From NCBI GenBank assembly GCA_025463675.1, contig JAODAX010000064.1, positions 1-50,793 on the forward strand: a DNA stretch of 50,793 nt. Reading direction: 5' to 3'. How positions within the stretch are numbered: the first letter of the stretch is position 1; every line of letters begins with the position of its first letter. The position numbers were made by a program, and so were the translations under genes. This stretch comes from Naasia sp. (lineage in GTDB: Bacteria; Actinomycetota; Actinomycetes; Actinomycetales; Microbacteriaceae). A model generated the notes under the pieces. The model searched no databases, had not been told where the DNA came from, and saw nothing but the letters and a program-made list of their open reading frames with translations. This document shows, in pieces, positions 1 through 8,432 of the stretch.

Positions 1-66
1 CGCGCGGGCGGCAACGAGCGCCGCGTCTGCCTCGGCTCGCGCGCGGGTGGTCTCGTCGGCGTCCAT
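1..66 (-). CDS. Unidentified protein, N-terminal fragment (cut by window edge)
   Basis: An ATG on the minus strand opens a frame that runs off the left edge after 22 codons, beginning MDADETTRARAEADAALVAA. The peptide is rich in Ala, Arg and acidic residues and looks helical, but it is too short to assign to a family. It lies 19 bp beyond the amidase stop in the same direction. A TAGGCT hexamer ends 6 nt before the ATG, the arrangement seen at other probable leaderless genes here, and this supports the start. The product cannot be named from the fragment. Confidence 0.5.
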   Translation of the reverse strand, partial: MDADETTRARAEADAALVAARA

Positions 67-85
67 GCCGCGAGCCTAGGCGCGG

Positions 86-2092
86 CTACACGCCTCCGAC
101 GATGGTCAGCGCACCGGTTGCGACGCCACCCGGCGCCGTGGCAAGCGCGACGACGAGCGTGCCGTACGGGCCGCGCCACGGGCTGTGCGGGGTGGCCAGC
201 TCGGCGGCGTCCAACTCGAACTGCGCCGTGAACGCGCCGCCGTCGCGCTGCGCCTCCACCGGGTGGCCGTCGACTGCGAGGGTGAGTTGCGCGTCCGGGG
301 CCGTGTCCCCGGTGACGACGAGGAGGCGGCTGTCCGCGGCGTCGCCGGGGCGAAGCTCGGCCGAGAGCCGGAGTACGGGCGCTGTGCCGGTCGGCACCTG
401 TGCGCGCTCCGGGAAGACGTCCCCCGCGAGTTCCGGCGTCCGGCCGGGCGCCCGGCGTCGCGTCGTCGACGACTCGAACGCGTCGGCGTAGCGCAGCAGG
501 TCGTTGTCCGAGTAGGCGCGGCCGGCGAACGTGAGCCCGACGGGCATGCCCGTGTCATCCATCACGCCCATCGGCACGGTGACGGTGGGCACCCCGTAGC
601 GGCGGATCGCGGCGTTGCCGTTCGACACTCCGACGCCATTGCGCACCGCGATGTCGTTGGAGGCGATCACCCGATCCGCGTCGGCGGGCGCGACGTCGGC
701 GTTCGTCGGGAAGACGAGGGCGTCGAGGCCGCGTTTGGCCATCCAGTCCTCGAGGTCGATCCGGCGGACCTCCTCCAGCCCGGTGAGCGAGCGCTCCAGC
801 TCGGCGACATCCTCCAGCGGGAACGGTCCCCGGGCGTGCGCGACGGCGATCATCTTCTCGAGGCGGTCGGGGTCTTCGAGGCGGTCCGGGATCTCGCCGG
901 GCGCGATCGGGAACACGCGGGCCCCGTCGACATCGGCGAGGCCGGCCAGTCCGGGCTGGCCGTTGCGGGCCAGGAAGTCGTCCCATGCCCATCGGGCGAG
1001 TGCGTCGACCTCGTCGTCGAGGTAGACGGCGGGCAGGATCCCGCGGGTCACGCCGCTCGCCGCGCCGGTGCGGTCCTGCTCGTCGTTCTCCACGAGGGGG
1101 AAGTCGACCTCCACGACGGTGGCGCCGAGCGCCTCCAGGTCGCGGCGGGCCTCCTCCCACAGCTCGATCACCGAGTCGCGGGTGTCGATCGGGTCGCCGG
1201 CGTCCGGGTCGGCGTTGATGTACATCCGCGGCACGCCCAGCACCTTCCCGCGCAGGGCGCCCGCGTCCCGCAACGCCCGGTAGGAGGCTGGCAGGATCTC
1301 GCTCGCGGCAGGCAGCGCGACGTGCGGCTGCACCCGCCAGAAGTCGCCGCGGGGGTCCGGATCGTCGGCGACGATCACCTCGAGCACCTCGAGCAGATCC
1401 GCGACGCTGCGGGCGTGCGGCACGACGACGTCCATCGACGGGTAGAGCGGCCAGTTGCCGCGCATCGAGATGACTCCGCGCGAGGGGGTGTAGGCCACGA
1501 GGCCGCCATTCGAGGCGGGCGCGCGCCCGGAGGACCAGGTCTCCTCGCCGAGGCCGAACGCGGCGAAGCTCGCCGAGGTTGCGGCGCCGGAGCCGTTGGA
1601 GGAGCCGGAGACGAACGCCGCCGGCAGGAAGTCGGCGTTGTACGGGCTCTCCGCCCGGCCGTACAGCCCGCGCTGCATGCCGCCGTCCGCCATGGGCGGC
1701 ATGTTGGTGAGGCCGACGAGCACGGCTCCGGCGGCCCTCAGCCGGCCGATCGTGAACGCGTCTTCGCGAGCCACGAGGTCGGCGAATGCGGGGGAGCCGC
1801 TCGTCAGCGGCAGGCCGGCCGCGGCGTAGCTGGCCTTGGCCGTGTAGGGGATGCCGTCGAGCGGCCCCAGCACCACGCCGCGCCTCCGCCGCTCGTCCGA
1901 CGCCGCCGCGTCCGCGAATGCGGTCGGCGACAGCACGGGCACCGCGTTCAGTCGGATGCCGCGCCGGTCGTAGGTGGCGATGCGGCCGAGCGAGGCGGCC
2001 ACGAGCTCGACGCTCGTGACGGTGCCGCCCTCGAGCGCGGTGCGGAGATCGGCGACGGACGCCTCGACGACGGAGAAACCGGAACCACTCAT
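86..2092 (-). CDS. Amidase signature family hydrolase with a C-terminal extension
   Basis: This 668-residue protein belongs to the amidase signature (AS) family, which hydrolyses carboxamides with a Ser-cisSer-Lys triad. By spacing against the known family I place the triad at Lys86 (in IPYTAKASY), Ser164 (in SGSSNGSG) and Ser188 (in WSSGRAPA). The glycine-rich signature is somewhat divergent: the usual DTGGS is replaced by ETWSS. Typical AS enzymes have about 450-550 residues. The last 100 or so residues here, after the core, are predicted beta-rich and end in IVGGV, so they look like an appended domain. No signal peptide is seen. An OhrR-like regulator lies immediately upstream on the same strand, 37 bp away, so the two may be cotranscribed. 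The substrate is unknown. Confidence 0.88.
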   Translation of the reverse strand: MSGSGFSVVEASVADLRTALEGGTVTSVELVAASLGRIATYDRRGIRLNAVPVLSPTAFADAAASDERRRRGVVLGPLDGIPYTAKASYAAAGLPLTSGSPAFADLVAREDAFTIGRLRAAGAVLVGLTNMPPMADGGMQRGLYGRAESPYNADFLPAAFVSGSSNGSGAATSASFAAFGLGEETWSSGRAPASNGGLVAYTPSRGVISMRGNWPLYPSMDVVVPHARSVADLLEVLEVIVADDPDPRGDFWRVQPHVALPAASEILPASYRALRDAGALRGKVLGVPRMYINADPDAGDPIDTRDSVIELWEEARRDLEALGATVVEVDFPLVENDEQDRTGAASGVTRGILPAVYLDDEVDALARWAWDDFLARNGQPGLAGLADVDGARVFPIAPGEIPDRLEDPDRLEKMIAVAHARGPFPLEDVAELERSLTGLEEVRRIDLEDWMAKRGLDALVFPTNADVAPADADRVIASNDIAVRNGVGVSNGNAAIRRYGVPTVTVPMGVMDDTGMPVGLTFAGRAYSDNDLLRYADAFESSTTRRRAPGRTPELAGDVFPERAQVPTGTAPVLRLSAELRPGDAADSRLLVVTGDTAPDAQLTLAVDGHPVEAQRDGGAFTAQFELDAAELATPHSPWRGPYGTLVVALATAPGGVATGALTIVGGV

Positions 2093-2129
2093 GCTCCGAT
2101 CCTCGCGGATTCCGGGGGTGGGCGGCGAC

Positions 2130-2573
2130 TCAGGCGGTGCGGACGCGCCGGGTGGCCTCGAGGACCTCGGTGAGGCGGTCCCGCAGCTGCTCCAGCTGGT
2201 CGATGCTCACCCCGAGGCGCTCGACCACCGTGACTGGCACGCTCTCGGCCTCCACCCGGAGCGCCCGACCGCGCTCGGTCAGGCCGACCCGCAACTCGCG
2301 CTCGTTCGCCGGGTTCCGCACGCGCGTGACGTAGCCGACCGTCTCGAGGCGCCGCAGCAGGGGGGTGAGCGTCGCCGACTCGAGGAACAGCGTGTCGGCG
2401 AGGTCGCGGACGGTGCGCGGGCTGCGCGCCCACAGCGCCAGCATCACGAGGTACTGCGGGTGGGTGAGGCCGAGCGGCTCGAGCACCGGCCGGTACACCG
2501 AGATCACGCTGCGACTGGTGGCGGCGAGGGCGAAGCACACCTGGCGGTCCAGGGCGAGGAGGTCGGAGCTCAC
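2130..2573 (-). CDS. MarR family transcriptional regulator, OhrR-like
   Basis: A 147-residue winged-helix regulator. The N-terminus contains Cys13 in QVCFAL, where OhrR proteins carry their peroxide-sensing cysteine, followed by LTHPQYLVMLALW and the DNA-binding stretch VRDLADTLFLESATLTPLLR with the wing around TRVRNPANERE. No second redox Cys is visible, so it would be a one-Cys type. The GTG start is preferred because TAGCCT ends 6 nt upstream, suggesting a leaderless transcript. No ohr gene is adjacent in the window; the downstream gene on the same strand is the amidase. Family assignment is firm. The OhrR subtype and its regulation of the amidase are inference. Confidence 0.88.
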   Translation of the reverse strand: MSSDLLALDRQVCFALAATSRSVISVYRPVLEPLGLTHPQYLVMLALWARSPRTVRDLADTLFLESATLTPLLRRLETVGYVTRVRNPANERELRVGLTERGRALRVEAESVPVTVVERLGVSIDQLEQLRDRLTEVLEATRRVRTA

Positions 2574-2636
2574 CCGGCCAGGCTACCGAACCGTTAGCGC
2601 CCTAAGGGTGACGGGACAGGTGTCAGCCGCGTCGCC

Positions 2637-2642
2637 TAGCAT
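2637..2642 (+). promoter_or_regulatory. Probable -10 element for the small gene at 2685
   Basis: TAGCAT sits in the 111-bp divergent region between the MarR gene and the small plus-strand gene, giving a leader of roughly 35 nt before the GTG. No convincing -35 was identified. Confidence 0.35.
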
Positions 2643-2684
2643 CGGATCCGCGCGGCCGGGCGCTCTGCTGAGGGGAGGAGAATC

Positions 2685-2969
2685 GTGTCCCGGGAGGCGC
2701 AGTGGATCGGCGACGGGCCGGTCCGCATCGGCCGTGACGAGTGGGTGCTCGTCCGCGAGAACCCGCGGGTGCCGGCGGCGATCGTGCGGCTGATCGATCG
2801 CGGCGGGCCGCGTGAGCACTACCGTGTGGTGTCCTTCGACGTGGACCCGTCCCGGCGCCGGCTGCTCGGCCGCTACACGTCGCTGGAGGCGGCCGACCGC
2901 TCGGTGCGCTACCCGCCGCCCGCCGCGTACCGACGCGGCGTGTACGGCGGACCGCCCAACGGCCGCTAG
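2685..2969 (+). CDS. Small uncharacterised protein (94 aa)
   Basis: I do not recognise a family. The 94-residue product has WVLVRENPRVPAAIVRLI near the start and ends in a basic, glycine/proline-rich tail. It has no membrane segment or signal peptide, and alternating hydrophobic residues suggest a small beta-containing fold. The GTG start is supported by a strong ribosome binding site, AGGGGAGGAG, 4 nt upstream. Its stop abuts the stop of the convergent gene at 2970 with no intergenic space. It is one of five small genes in a row that look lineage-restricted. Confidence 0.65.
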   Translation: MSREAQWIGDGPVRIGRDEWVLVRENPRVPAAIVRLIDRGGPREHYRVVSFDVDPSRRRLLGRYTSLEAADRSVRYPPPAAYRRGVYGGPPNGR

Positions 2970-3332
2970 CTAGCCCGGCTCGCCGTCCGTGGACGCGAAG
3001 TCCAATTCGAAATCGAGTTCCGGGATGTCCGTCATCTCCTCCGGCCAGCTCGGCACGGAGGGGTGCATGTCCCGGGTCTTGGCCTCCAGCGCGAGGATCA
3101 TGCTCTCGTCGTAGGGCTCGTCGTCGGGGCCGATGATCGGCACCGAGTAGATCTCGCTCGCCGGCCCGATGAGCAGGTGGGCGTACGCGCTGCCGCCGCC
3201 CTCGAGCGCGATCGGCACCATGGCGACATCCGCGCGGCCCGCGATCGCGAGCGCCCGCGCATAGCGGAGCACCGCCTTGCAGGTGCGGTCGTCCACCACG
3301 ATGTGGCCGCCGGCGTAGAAGAGCCGTCTCAT
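2970..3332 (-). CDS. Small uncharacterised protein (120 aa)
   Basis: A 120-residue acidic protein of unknown function. The ATG encoding MRRLFYAGGHIVV is preferred over longer upstream starts because residues before it are basic and low in complexity. The order is a short strand, a helix (AVLRYARALAIAGRADVAMV), then AYAHLLIGPASEIYSVPI, followed by an acidic tail. The AHLLI segment and the strand-helix-strand order resemble the 77-residue protein encoded at 3826, so the two may be distant relatives. It is divergent to the DUF7882-like gene at 3497, with 164 bp between them. Expression from a shared control region is possible but not shown. Confidence 0.68.
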   Translation of the reverse strand: MRRLFYAGGHIVVDDRTCKAVLRYARALAIAGRADVAMVPIALEGGGSAYAHLLIGPASEIYSVPIIGPDDEPYDESMILALEAKTRDMHPSVPSWPEEMTDIPELDFELDFASTDGEPG

Positions 3333-3451
3333 TCGGCGAGCGTGCCACCCGGAGGCGTCGTTGCCAACCCCCTGGCGCGCCCCCATCGGCTCGCGGCGCC
3401 CCGTCCGCCAATTGGGCAAACGGAGGTCGGCTCCTGGTTTCGCTTCCCTCG

Positions 3452-3480
3452 TTGATATGACGACATGGTTGGGGGATAGT
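3452..3480 (+). promoter_or_regulatory. Promoter for the DUF7882-like gene
   Basis: TTGATA (3452-3457) and GATAGT (3475-3480) are separated by exactly 17 bp, close to the sigma-70-type consensus. The predicted start would be about 10 nt upstream of the GGAGGG ribosome binding site that precedes the ATG at 3497. This is the most consensus-like promoter in the left part of the window. Confidence 0.6.
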
Positions 3481-3496
3481 TGGCCTCACGGAGGGA

Positions 3497-3829
3497 ATGC
3501 GCGTGGGCAAGTTCACTTACGACTCGAACCTGGTCGTCGATTTCGACGACCGGGTGCTCGCGCACCTCCAACTCGTGATCGGCGCGAAGCTGCGGCGCAA
3601 CGAGTCGTTCTACTTCTCCTGGCGCGACGACGCGCAGATCGGGGACGGCCGGTCGACGGTCTGGCTGCACCCGGCCATCCCGGTGTACTTCAAGTTCCAC
3701 GGCGGCCGTTCGCCCTCCATCAACCGGACCTGGGTCGAGACGCTCATGACGCAGGCCAATTCGGCCGGCGGTCTGCGCATCACCCCGGAGCCCGAGGAGG
3801 ACAGGGCGTCGCCCGGAGAGCACGCATGA
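3497..3829 (+). CDS. DUF7882-like small protein
   Basis: The 110-residue product, starting MRVGKFTYDSNLVVDFDDR, matches my memory of a small family frequent in Microbacteriaceae (DUF7882), sometimes mislabelled as an ATP-dependent DNA ligase. Features seen are an N-terminal beta hairpin, LAHLQLVIGAKLRRNESF, then SWRD followed by the STVWLHPAIPVYFKF strand pair and NRTWVETLMTQANS. No catalytic motif is apparent. A good promoter and a GGAGGG ribosome binding site support the ATG. The stop overlaps the start of the next gene as ATGA, implying translational coupling. The molecular function is unknown. Confidence 0.75.
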   Translation: MRVGKFTYDSNLVVDFDDRVLAHLQLVIGAKLRRNESFYFSWRDDAQIGDGRSTVWLHPAIPVYFKFHGGRSPSINRTWVETLMTQANSAGGLRITPEPEEDRASPGEHA

Positions 3830-4059
3830 AGCGCGTCACCATCCGATACGGCGACCGCGACTACTCCATCGCGGATCGGTCGCTCGAAGCCGTGCAGCGC
3901 GAAATCGCCGAGGCAGTCGAATCCGGGCGGGCCGGCTGGATCGAGGTCAACTACGGAGAGGGCCGCCCGACGCCGGCCCACCTGCTGATCACCGCGGGCA
4001 CCCCGCTGATGATCCACTACGAGACGTCCGGGCACACCGGGGACGACCCGGAGCTCTGA
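3826..4059 (+). CDS. Small uncharacterised protein, coupled to the DUF7882-like gene
   Basis: A 77-residue product beginning MKRVTIRYGDRDYSI and containing PAHLLITAGTPLMIHY. The ATG overlaps the preceding stop in ATGA, so the two genes are almost certainly cotranscribed and coupled. The layout is two strands, one long helix (ADRSLEAVQREIAEAVESG) and two further strands, the same order as in the divergent 120-residue protein at 2970. The Pfam family is not known to me. Pairing with a DUF7882-like gene suggests a shared process or complex, but nothing in the sequence indicates which. Confidence 0.72.
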   Translation: MKRVTIRYGDRDYSIADRSLEAVQREIAEAVESGRAGWIEVNYGEGRPTPAHLLITAGTPLMIHYETSGHTGDDPEL

Positions 4060-4095
4060 CCGGGGCGGCGCCCACCGCCGACGGGTCGCGCGGAT

Positions 4096-4353
4096 TCAGG
4101 CGGTGAGCGCGACCTGGCGGCGACCGGCACAGGTCAGCCGCACCGCTCGGAGCGCGGCGGGCAGATGCGGGAACGCCGCCCAGCCCGCGCCGGCGCCGCG
4201 CCAGTGCACCATCACGTAGCCGTCGATCCGCTGCAGCTCCGCGACGATCCGCCGGGGATCGCCGTCCGCGAGTCGGGTGTCGAGCGCCCGCCAGCTGGAG
4301 GCCCCGGTGCGGAGCACCTCGAGAAGATCCGTGTCTGGCGGCGCGAGCGTCAT
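4096..4353 (-). CDS. Small uncharacterised protein (about 85 aa)
   Basis: An 85-residue frame beginning MTLAPPDTDLLEVLRTGASS with a Trp-rich middle (YVMVHWRGAGAGWAAF) and a basic end. No family is recognised. In-frame TTG (4365) and GTG (4359) codons lie just upstream, and a GAGGGAAG stretch sits better for the TTG, so the start is uncertain by four residues. It converges on the coupled pair at 3497-4059 with 36 bp between stops. Codon usage resembles the surrounding genes. Confidence 0.5.
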   Translation of the reverse strand: MTLAPPDTDLLEVLRTGASSWRALDTRLADGDPRRIVAELQRIDGYVMVHWRGAGAGWAAFPHLPAALRAVRLTCAGRRQVALTA

Positions 4354-4446
4354 GGGCACAGGCAATCAACCCAACTTCCCTCGGCCTAGGGGATTGACAG
4401 GGCGCCCGCCGGGGAACAGGCGTGCACGGCGCAGCATCGGCGCGGG

Positions 4447-5691
4447 TCAGTGCTCGGACGCCCGGCCGCGCCGCGCGAGCGCGACGAGTCTGCCCAGCGC
4501 GCCGACGAGCAGCACGGCAACACCGGCGACGAGGGCCGGGGCGGGAACCGTCGCGGCGAGCGCCAGGCAGCCCGCGAGCCCCACCACCGGGATCGCGCGC
4601 GGATACCGCTGGGCAGACCGCTGGCGGAGGGCGGCGAGGTTCGCGACCGCGTAGTAGAGCAGCACACCGAACGACGAGAAGCCGATCACGACCCGGAGGT
4701 CCGCAGCGAGCAGCAGGCCCGCAGCGGCGACGGCGACGGCGAGCTGCGCGGCCCAGGGCGCCGCCGTCCGCCCGGAAACCGCCGCGAGCCCGATCGGCAG
4801 CTCCCGCTCACGGGCCATTGCGAGCGCCGTGCGCCCGACGCCGGCGAGCAGGGTGAGGAGCGAGCCGAGGGACGCGACGGCGGCCGCCAGGGCGACGGCG
4901 GGCAGTGCCCACTTCGCGCCCGCCGCGCCCGCCGCGTCCGCGAGTGGAGCCGTCGACGCGGGCAGGTTGCCGCCGAGAACGCCGAGCAGCACCACCGCGA
5001 CGGCCGCGTACAGCGCGACTGCGAGGACGAACGCTGCGCCGATGGCGCGGGGGATGGTGCGGGCCGGGTCGCGCACCTCCTCGCCCAGCGTGGCGATGCG
5101 GGCGTAGCCGGCGAAGGCGAAGAAGATGAGCGCGGCCCCCTGCAGCACGCCGTACGCGTCGGACGGCGCCGGAAGCGCGAGGCGGGACACGGTGAATCCG
5201 GGCAGCGCCGCGCCGAGCGCCAGCACGATGCCGGCGACGGCGAGCGCGACGAGGACGCGTGCCGCGCGCGCCGTGCGGGTGACGCCGAACAGCGTCAGGG
5301 CCGTCAGCCCCGCCAGGGCGGCGAGCGCGACGGGGCGCTGCCAGGGGCCGGGCGCGACGTACACGGCGAAGGTGAGGGCCATCGCGGCGATGCTCGCCGT
5401 CTTGCCGACCACGAACGCCCACCCGGCGAGGAAGCCCGCCCACGGGCCGAGCTCGGCCCGCCCGTAGGCGTAGGCGCCGCCGGCGACCGGGTGCGCGGCC
5501 GCCAGCTGGGCCGTCGAGGCGGCATTGCAGAACGCGACGACGGCCGCGACGGCGAGCGCCAGCAGCAGCAGTCCGCCGGCGGCCGCGGCGGCCGGCGCGA
5601 ACACGGTGAACACCCCGGCGCCCACCATCGCGGCGAGGCCGATGGCCACCGCGTCGCCCGTGCCGAGTTCGCGTCGCAGAGCACTGGCCAC
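4447..5691 (-). CDS. APC superfamily amino acid permease
   Basis: A 414-residue integral membrane protein with about 12 hydrophobic segments. The first membrane segment contains VGAGVFTVF, the glycine-rich motif that binds the backbone of the amino acid substrate in APC transporters, followed by the conserved HPVAGGAYAYGR loop. EEVRDPARTIPRAI in the middle is another hallmark of the group. The GTG at 5691 is preferred: it has GGGAGA 8 nt upstream, whereas the ATG at 5736 would add a stretch unlike the family and run into the neighbour's promoter. It is divergent to the Ser/Thr kinase gene. The imported substrate cannot be told from sequence. Confidence 0.85.
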   Translation of the reverse strand: MASALRRELGTGDAVAIGLAAMVGAGVFTVFAPAAAAAGGLLLLALAVAAVVAFCNAASTAQLAAAHPVAGGAYAYGRAELGPWAGFLAGWAFVVGKTASIAAMALTFAVYVAPGPWQRPVALAALAGLTALTLFGVTRTARAARVLVALAVAGIVLALGAALPGFTVSRLALPAPSDAYGVLQGAALIFFAFAGYARIATLGEEVRDPARTIPRAIGAAFVLAVALYAAVAVVLLGVLGGNLPASTAPLADAAGAAGAKWALPAVALAAAVASLGSLLTLLAGVGRTALAMARERELPIGLAAVSGRTAAPWAAQLAVAVAAAGLLLAADLRVVIGFSSFGVLLYYAVANLAALRQRSAQRYPRAIPVVGLAGCLALAATVPAPALVAGVAVLLVGALGRLVALARRGRASEH

Positions 5692-5737
5692 GGCGCAAGT
5701 CTCCCAGCCCGGGACGAGGCCCGGCAGGCCGGGCATT

Positions 5738-5743
5738 TACACT
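5738..5743 (+). promoter_or_regulatory. -10 element of the kinase gene at 5766
   Basis: TACACT precedes AGAGGAGGGG, a strong ribosome binding site ahead of the GTG at 5766. The leader would be about 16 nt. The element lies in the 74-bp divergent region shared with the permease. Confidence 0.4.
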
Positions 5744-5765
5744 AGGCCAGAAGAGGAGGGGTCCT

Positions 5766-7124
5766 GTGGCGGCGACGGCGGACGGCTCGGGCTCCCTTTC
5801 CGGCCGCTACCGGCTGGGCAGGGTGATCGGGCGCGGTGGCATGGCGCTCGTCTTCGAGGCCCGTGACGAGCTGCTCGGCCGCGATGTCGCGATCAAAGTG
5901 TTCCGCGGCGCCGGCGACGGCGGCGAGGACGAGATCCGCCGTCAGCGGCTCGAGGTGAAGATGCTCGCGAGCCTCAGCCACCACAGCCTCACCACTCTCC
6001 TGGACGCCGGCGTCGACGTCGGCGAGGACGGCTCCCCGAGGATCTTCCTCGTCATGGAGCTGGTGCGCGGGCCGGACCTCAAGCAGCGGCTCGCCGAGGG
6101 CCCGCTCACCGCGGTCGAGATCGCGCAGATCGCCTACGACCTGGCCGAGGCGCTCGAGTACATGCACAGCGAAGGTGTCGTGCACCGCGACGTGAAGCCC
6201 GCGAACATCCTCCTCGTCGAGCCCGGCACCGGTCGGCGGGCGCGTGCGCGGCTCACCGACTTCGGCATCGCCGACCTGCAGGGCAGGGAGCCGAACGACA
6301 CCGAGGCGACCACCGGCACGGCGGCCTATCTGAGCCCGGAGCAGGCCCGCCGCCGCCCGGTCGACTCGGCCAGCGACGTCTACTCGCTCGGCCTGGTGAT
6401 CCTCGAGTGCTTCACCGGCAGCGTCGCGTTCCCGGGGGATGTGCTCCAGTCGGCGCTCGCCCGGCTCGGCAGCGACCCCGAGGTGCCGGCGAGCGTGCCC
6501 GAGGACTGGCGGCCGCTGCTGGCCGCCATGACCGCCCGCCGTCCGGCCGACCGGCCGACGATGTCGCAGCTGGTGCTCGCCTTCCGGCAGCTCGCCGAGA
6601 GCGGGCGGCGCCGCGAGGGGGAGCAGCCCGGCGACGAGGGGACGCTGAGCGGCGGAGCCGCGGTGGTCGGCTCATCGACGGACGTGACCTTCGGCCGGCT
6701 CACCAGCCTCGCCTCCCGGATGCTCCGCGTGCCCATCGCAATGGTCACCATGGCCGGGGTCGACCGGGTGTGGGGGATCACGCCGCCGGAGCTGCCCGAG
6801 TTCGACCCGGTGGAGCTTCTCGCCGACTCCTCGCAGGTGATCCCGGACGCATGGCTCGACCCGCGCGCCGAGCGGAATCCGCTCCTCGCCGCCGGACTCG
6901 GTCGGTTCTACGCGGGCGTGCCGCTGCTCGCGGGCGACGGGCGCAGCTGGGGCACGCTGAGCGTGCTCGACGCGGCGCCGCGCAAGCTGTCCGCCGAGGA
7001 TCTGGCCGTGCTCGAGGATCTCGCCGCGATGGCGATGAGCGAGCTGGGCGCCCGCGTGGTCGTCGCCCAGCTCACGGGCGCGGACGCGCCGACCGGCTCG
7101 CGGGTCAGTTCTCCACGGGAGTGA
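5766..7124 (+). CDS. Soluble Ser/Thr protein kinase with C-terminal GAF domain
   Basis: The 452-residue protein has a complete Hanks-type kinase domain at about 14-270: the glycine loop [12 protein letters not shown]-binding Lys44 in VAIKVF, catalytic Asp142 in [11 protein letters not shown], Asp165 of DFG and the activation segment [12 protein letters not shown]. Residues from about 300 to 445 ([20 protein letters not shown] to the helix ending MSELGA) look like a GAF sensor domain. No transmembrane segment or PASTA domain is present, so it should be cytosolic and may respond to a ligand or redox signal through the GAF part. The GTG is supported by a strong ribosome binding site. Its targets are unknown; two FHA proteins in this window are candidate phospho-readers. 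Confidence 0.92.
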   Translation: MAATADGSGSLSGRYRLGRVIGRGGMALVFEARDELLGRDVAIKVFRGAGDGGEDEIRRQRLEVKMLASLSHHSLTTLLDAGVDVGEDGSPRIFLVMELVRGPDLKQRLAEGPLTAVEIAQIAYDLAEALEYMHSEGVVHRDVKPANILLVEPGTGRRARARLTDFGIADLQGREPNDTEATTGTAAYLSPEQARRRPVDSASDVYSLGLVILECFTGSVAFPGDVLQSALARLGSDPEVPASVPEDWRPLLAAMTARRPADRPTMSQLVLAFRQLAESGRRREGEQPGDEGTLSGGAAVVGSSTDVTFGRLTSLASRMLRVPIAMVTMAGVDRVWGITPPELPEFDPVELLADSSQVIPDAWLDPRAERNPLLAAGLGRFYAGVPLLAGDGRSWGTLSVLDAAPRKLSAEDLAVLEDLAAMAMSELGARVVVAQLTGADAPTGSRVSSPRE

Positions 7125-7545
7125 GCACGAAGACCGGGATGATCCGGTCGGTGCGCTTCTGGTACGCGTCGTAATCGGGCCAGGTGGCGGTGGCGCGCTG
7201 CCACCACACGGCGCGCTCCTCCCCGCTGACCTCACGGGCCCGGCAGTCCTTCTTCACGGCGCCGTCCTGCAACTCGACCTGCGGGTTGGCGACCAGGTTG
7301 TGGTACCAGACCGGGTGGCTCGGGTCGCCGCCTTTCGACGCGACGACGGCGTACTCGCCGTCGTGCTCGACGCGCATCAGCGGCGTCTTGCGGAGCTTGC
7401 CGGTTCTCGCGCCCACCGTGGTGAGCAGGATGATCGGCCGTCCGCGGAGCGTGTTGGCCTCGGCGCCCTGCGACGCCTCGAACTGCTCGGCCTGCGTGCG
7501 GGCCCACTCGGACGGGCTCGGTGCGTATTCCCCAGTCAGTGGCAT
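7105..7545 (-). other. Internal start of the Ddn-type oxidoreductase within the fused frame
   Basis: The ATG at 7545 is where free-standing members of this F420H2-dependent family begin. TAGCGT ends 7 nt upstream, the same TANNNT-to-start spacing as in at least nine other genes here. I therefore infer that a separate 146-residue protein is made from its own, probably leaderless, transcript in addition to or instead of the fusion. Such enzymes reduce nitro compounds, quinones or other activated alkenes with F420H2; the substrate is unknown. Confidence 0.6.
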
Positions 7546-8355
7546 GACACCGACGCTACCCGAGCCCCCTCGTCGCACCTCCGGGCGGAGCCGCCGGCGC
7601 CACCGGTCGGGCGGGTACTCGGCCGGCCAGTGCAGGGTGATCGAGCGCATGCCCCGGCGGAATCGCCGGGCGAGGGCCGCCCTGTCGGTGAACGGCCGCG
7701 CGGAGATGCCGACCCGCAGCGAGCTGACCCAGCGGATGCGCCGCTCCGGGCCGAGGTGCACGCTCAGGTCGAGGTCGTCGTGCACCTCCGGATCGTTCCG
7801 GTGCACGTCCGCTCGGACGGCGATCCACGCCTCGCGGTGCATGCCGAAGTTCGAGCCGAAGAGGGGGGCATGGCCGAGCGCGAGACCGGTCGTGGCGGCG
7901 TACGCGCCGAGGTACAGCGAGCAGAGCAGGCGCGACAGGGGCGCCAGGCGCGTCGGCAGGTCGTAGAACTGCGCCGACCCGCTCACCGCCGCGACGGCGG
8001 GGTCGTCGAGCAGCCGGGCGAGCCGGTGCACCCAGTCGGGCGGCAGTCGGCTGTCGGCGTCGCAGCGGAGGATCAGGTCGCCGGTGGCGGCGTCGTAGCC
8101 GGCCGAGGCCGCCGCCGGGATGCCGGGGCGGAGCTCCTCGACGACGCGGGCGCCGCCCGCTGCCGCGACCGCCGCGCTGTCGTCGGTGCTGCCGTTGTCG
8201 ACGACGACGATCTCGTCCGGGAGCCGGGTCTGCCGGGCGAGATCCCGCAGGCAGCGCGCGAGGTGCGCGGCGTCGTCCTTGACGGGGATCACGACCGAGA
8301 CCGTCCGGGACTCGCGCATCGCGGCGAGGCGGGGGTGTGTCAGCGATTCGGCCAC
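7105..8355 (-). CDS. Glycosyltransferase family 2 fused in frame to a Ddn-type F420-dependent oxidoreductase
   Basis: One uninterrupted frame holds two enzymes. The first part, to about residue 270, is a GT-A glycosyltransferase: [28 protein letters not shown] as the DXD-like metal site, and a basic C-terminal [10 protein letters not shown]. The second part (7105-7545) is a complete nitroreductase-like deazaflavin oxidoreductase of 146 residues, beginning [14 protein letters not shown] and containing [16 protein letters not shown] and [15 protein letters not shown]. No stop separates them, yet each half has the normal length of an independent protein. The GTG at 8355 is preferred; GATAGG lies 9 nt upstream, and TTG 8361 and ATG 8319 are alternatives. 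The 3' end overlaps the convergent kinase gene by 20 bp. It may be a genuine fusion or a glycosyltransferase that lost its stop codon. Confidence 0.75.
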   Translation of the reverse strand: MAESLTHPRLAAMRESRTVSVVIPVKDDAAHLARCLRDLARQTRLPDEIVVVDNGSTDDSAAVAAAGGARVVEELRPGIPAAASAGYDAATGDLILRCDADSRLPPDWVHRLARLLDDPAVAAVSGSAQFYDLPTRLAPLSRLLCSLYLGAYAATTGLALGHAPLFGSNFGMHREAWIAVRADVHRNDPEVHDDLDLSVHLGPERRIRWVSSLRVGISARPFTDRAALARRFRRGMRSITLHWPAEYPPDRWRRRLRPEVRRGGSGSVGVMPLTGEYAPSPSEWARTQAEQFEASQGAEANTLRGRPIILLTTVGARTGKLRKTPLMRVEHDGEYAVVASKGGDPSHPVWYHNLVANPQVELQDGAVKKDCRAREVSGEERAVWWQRATATWPDYDAYQKRTDRIIPVFVLTPVEN

Positions 8356-8432
8356 ACGCAAGTCCCTATCACGGCGCCGTGGCGCTACCTAACGTCGGAG
8401 GAGCCGCCCGGCCCCGACGAAATGGAGAATTC

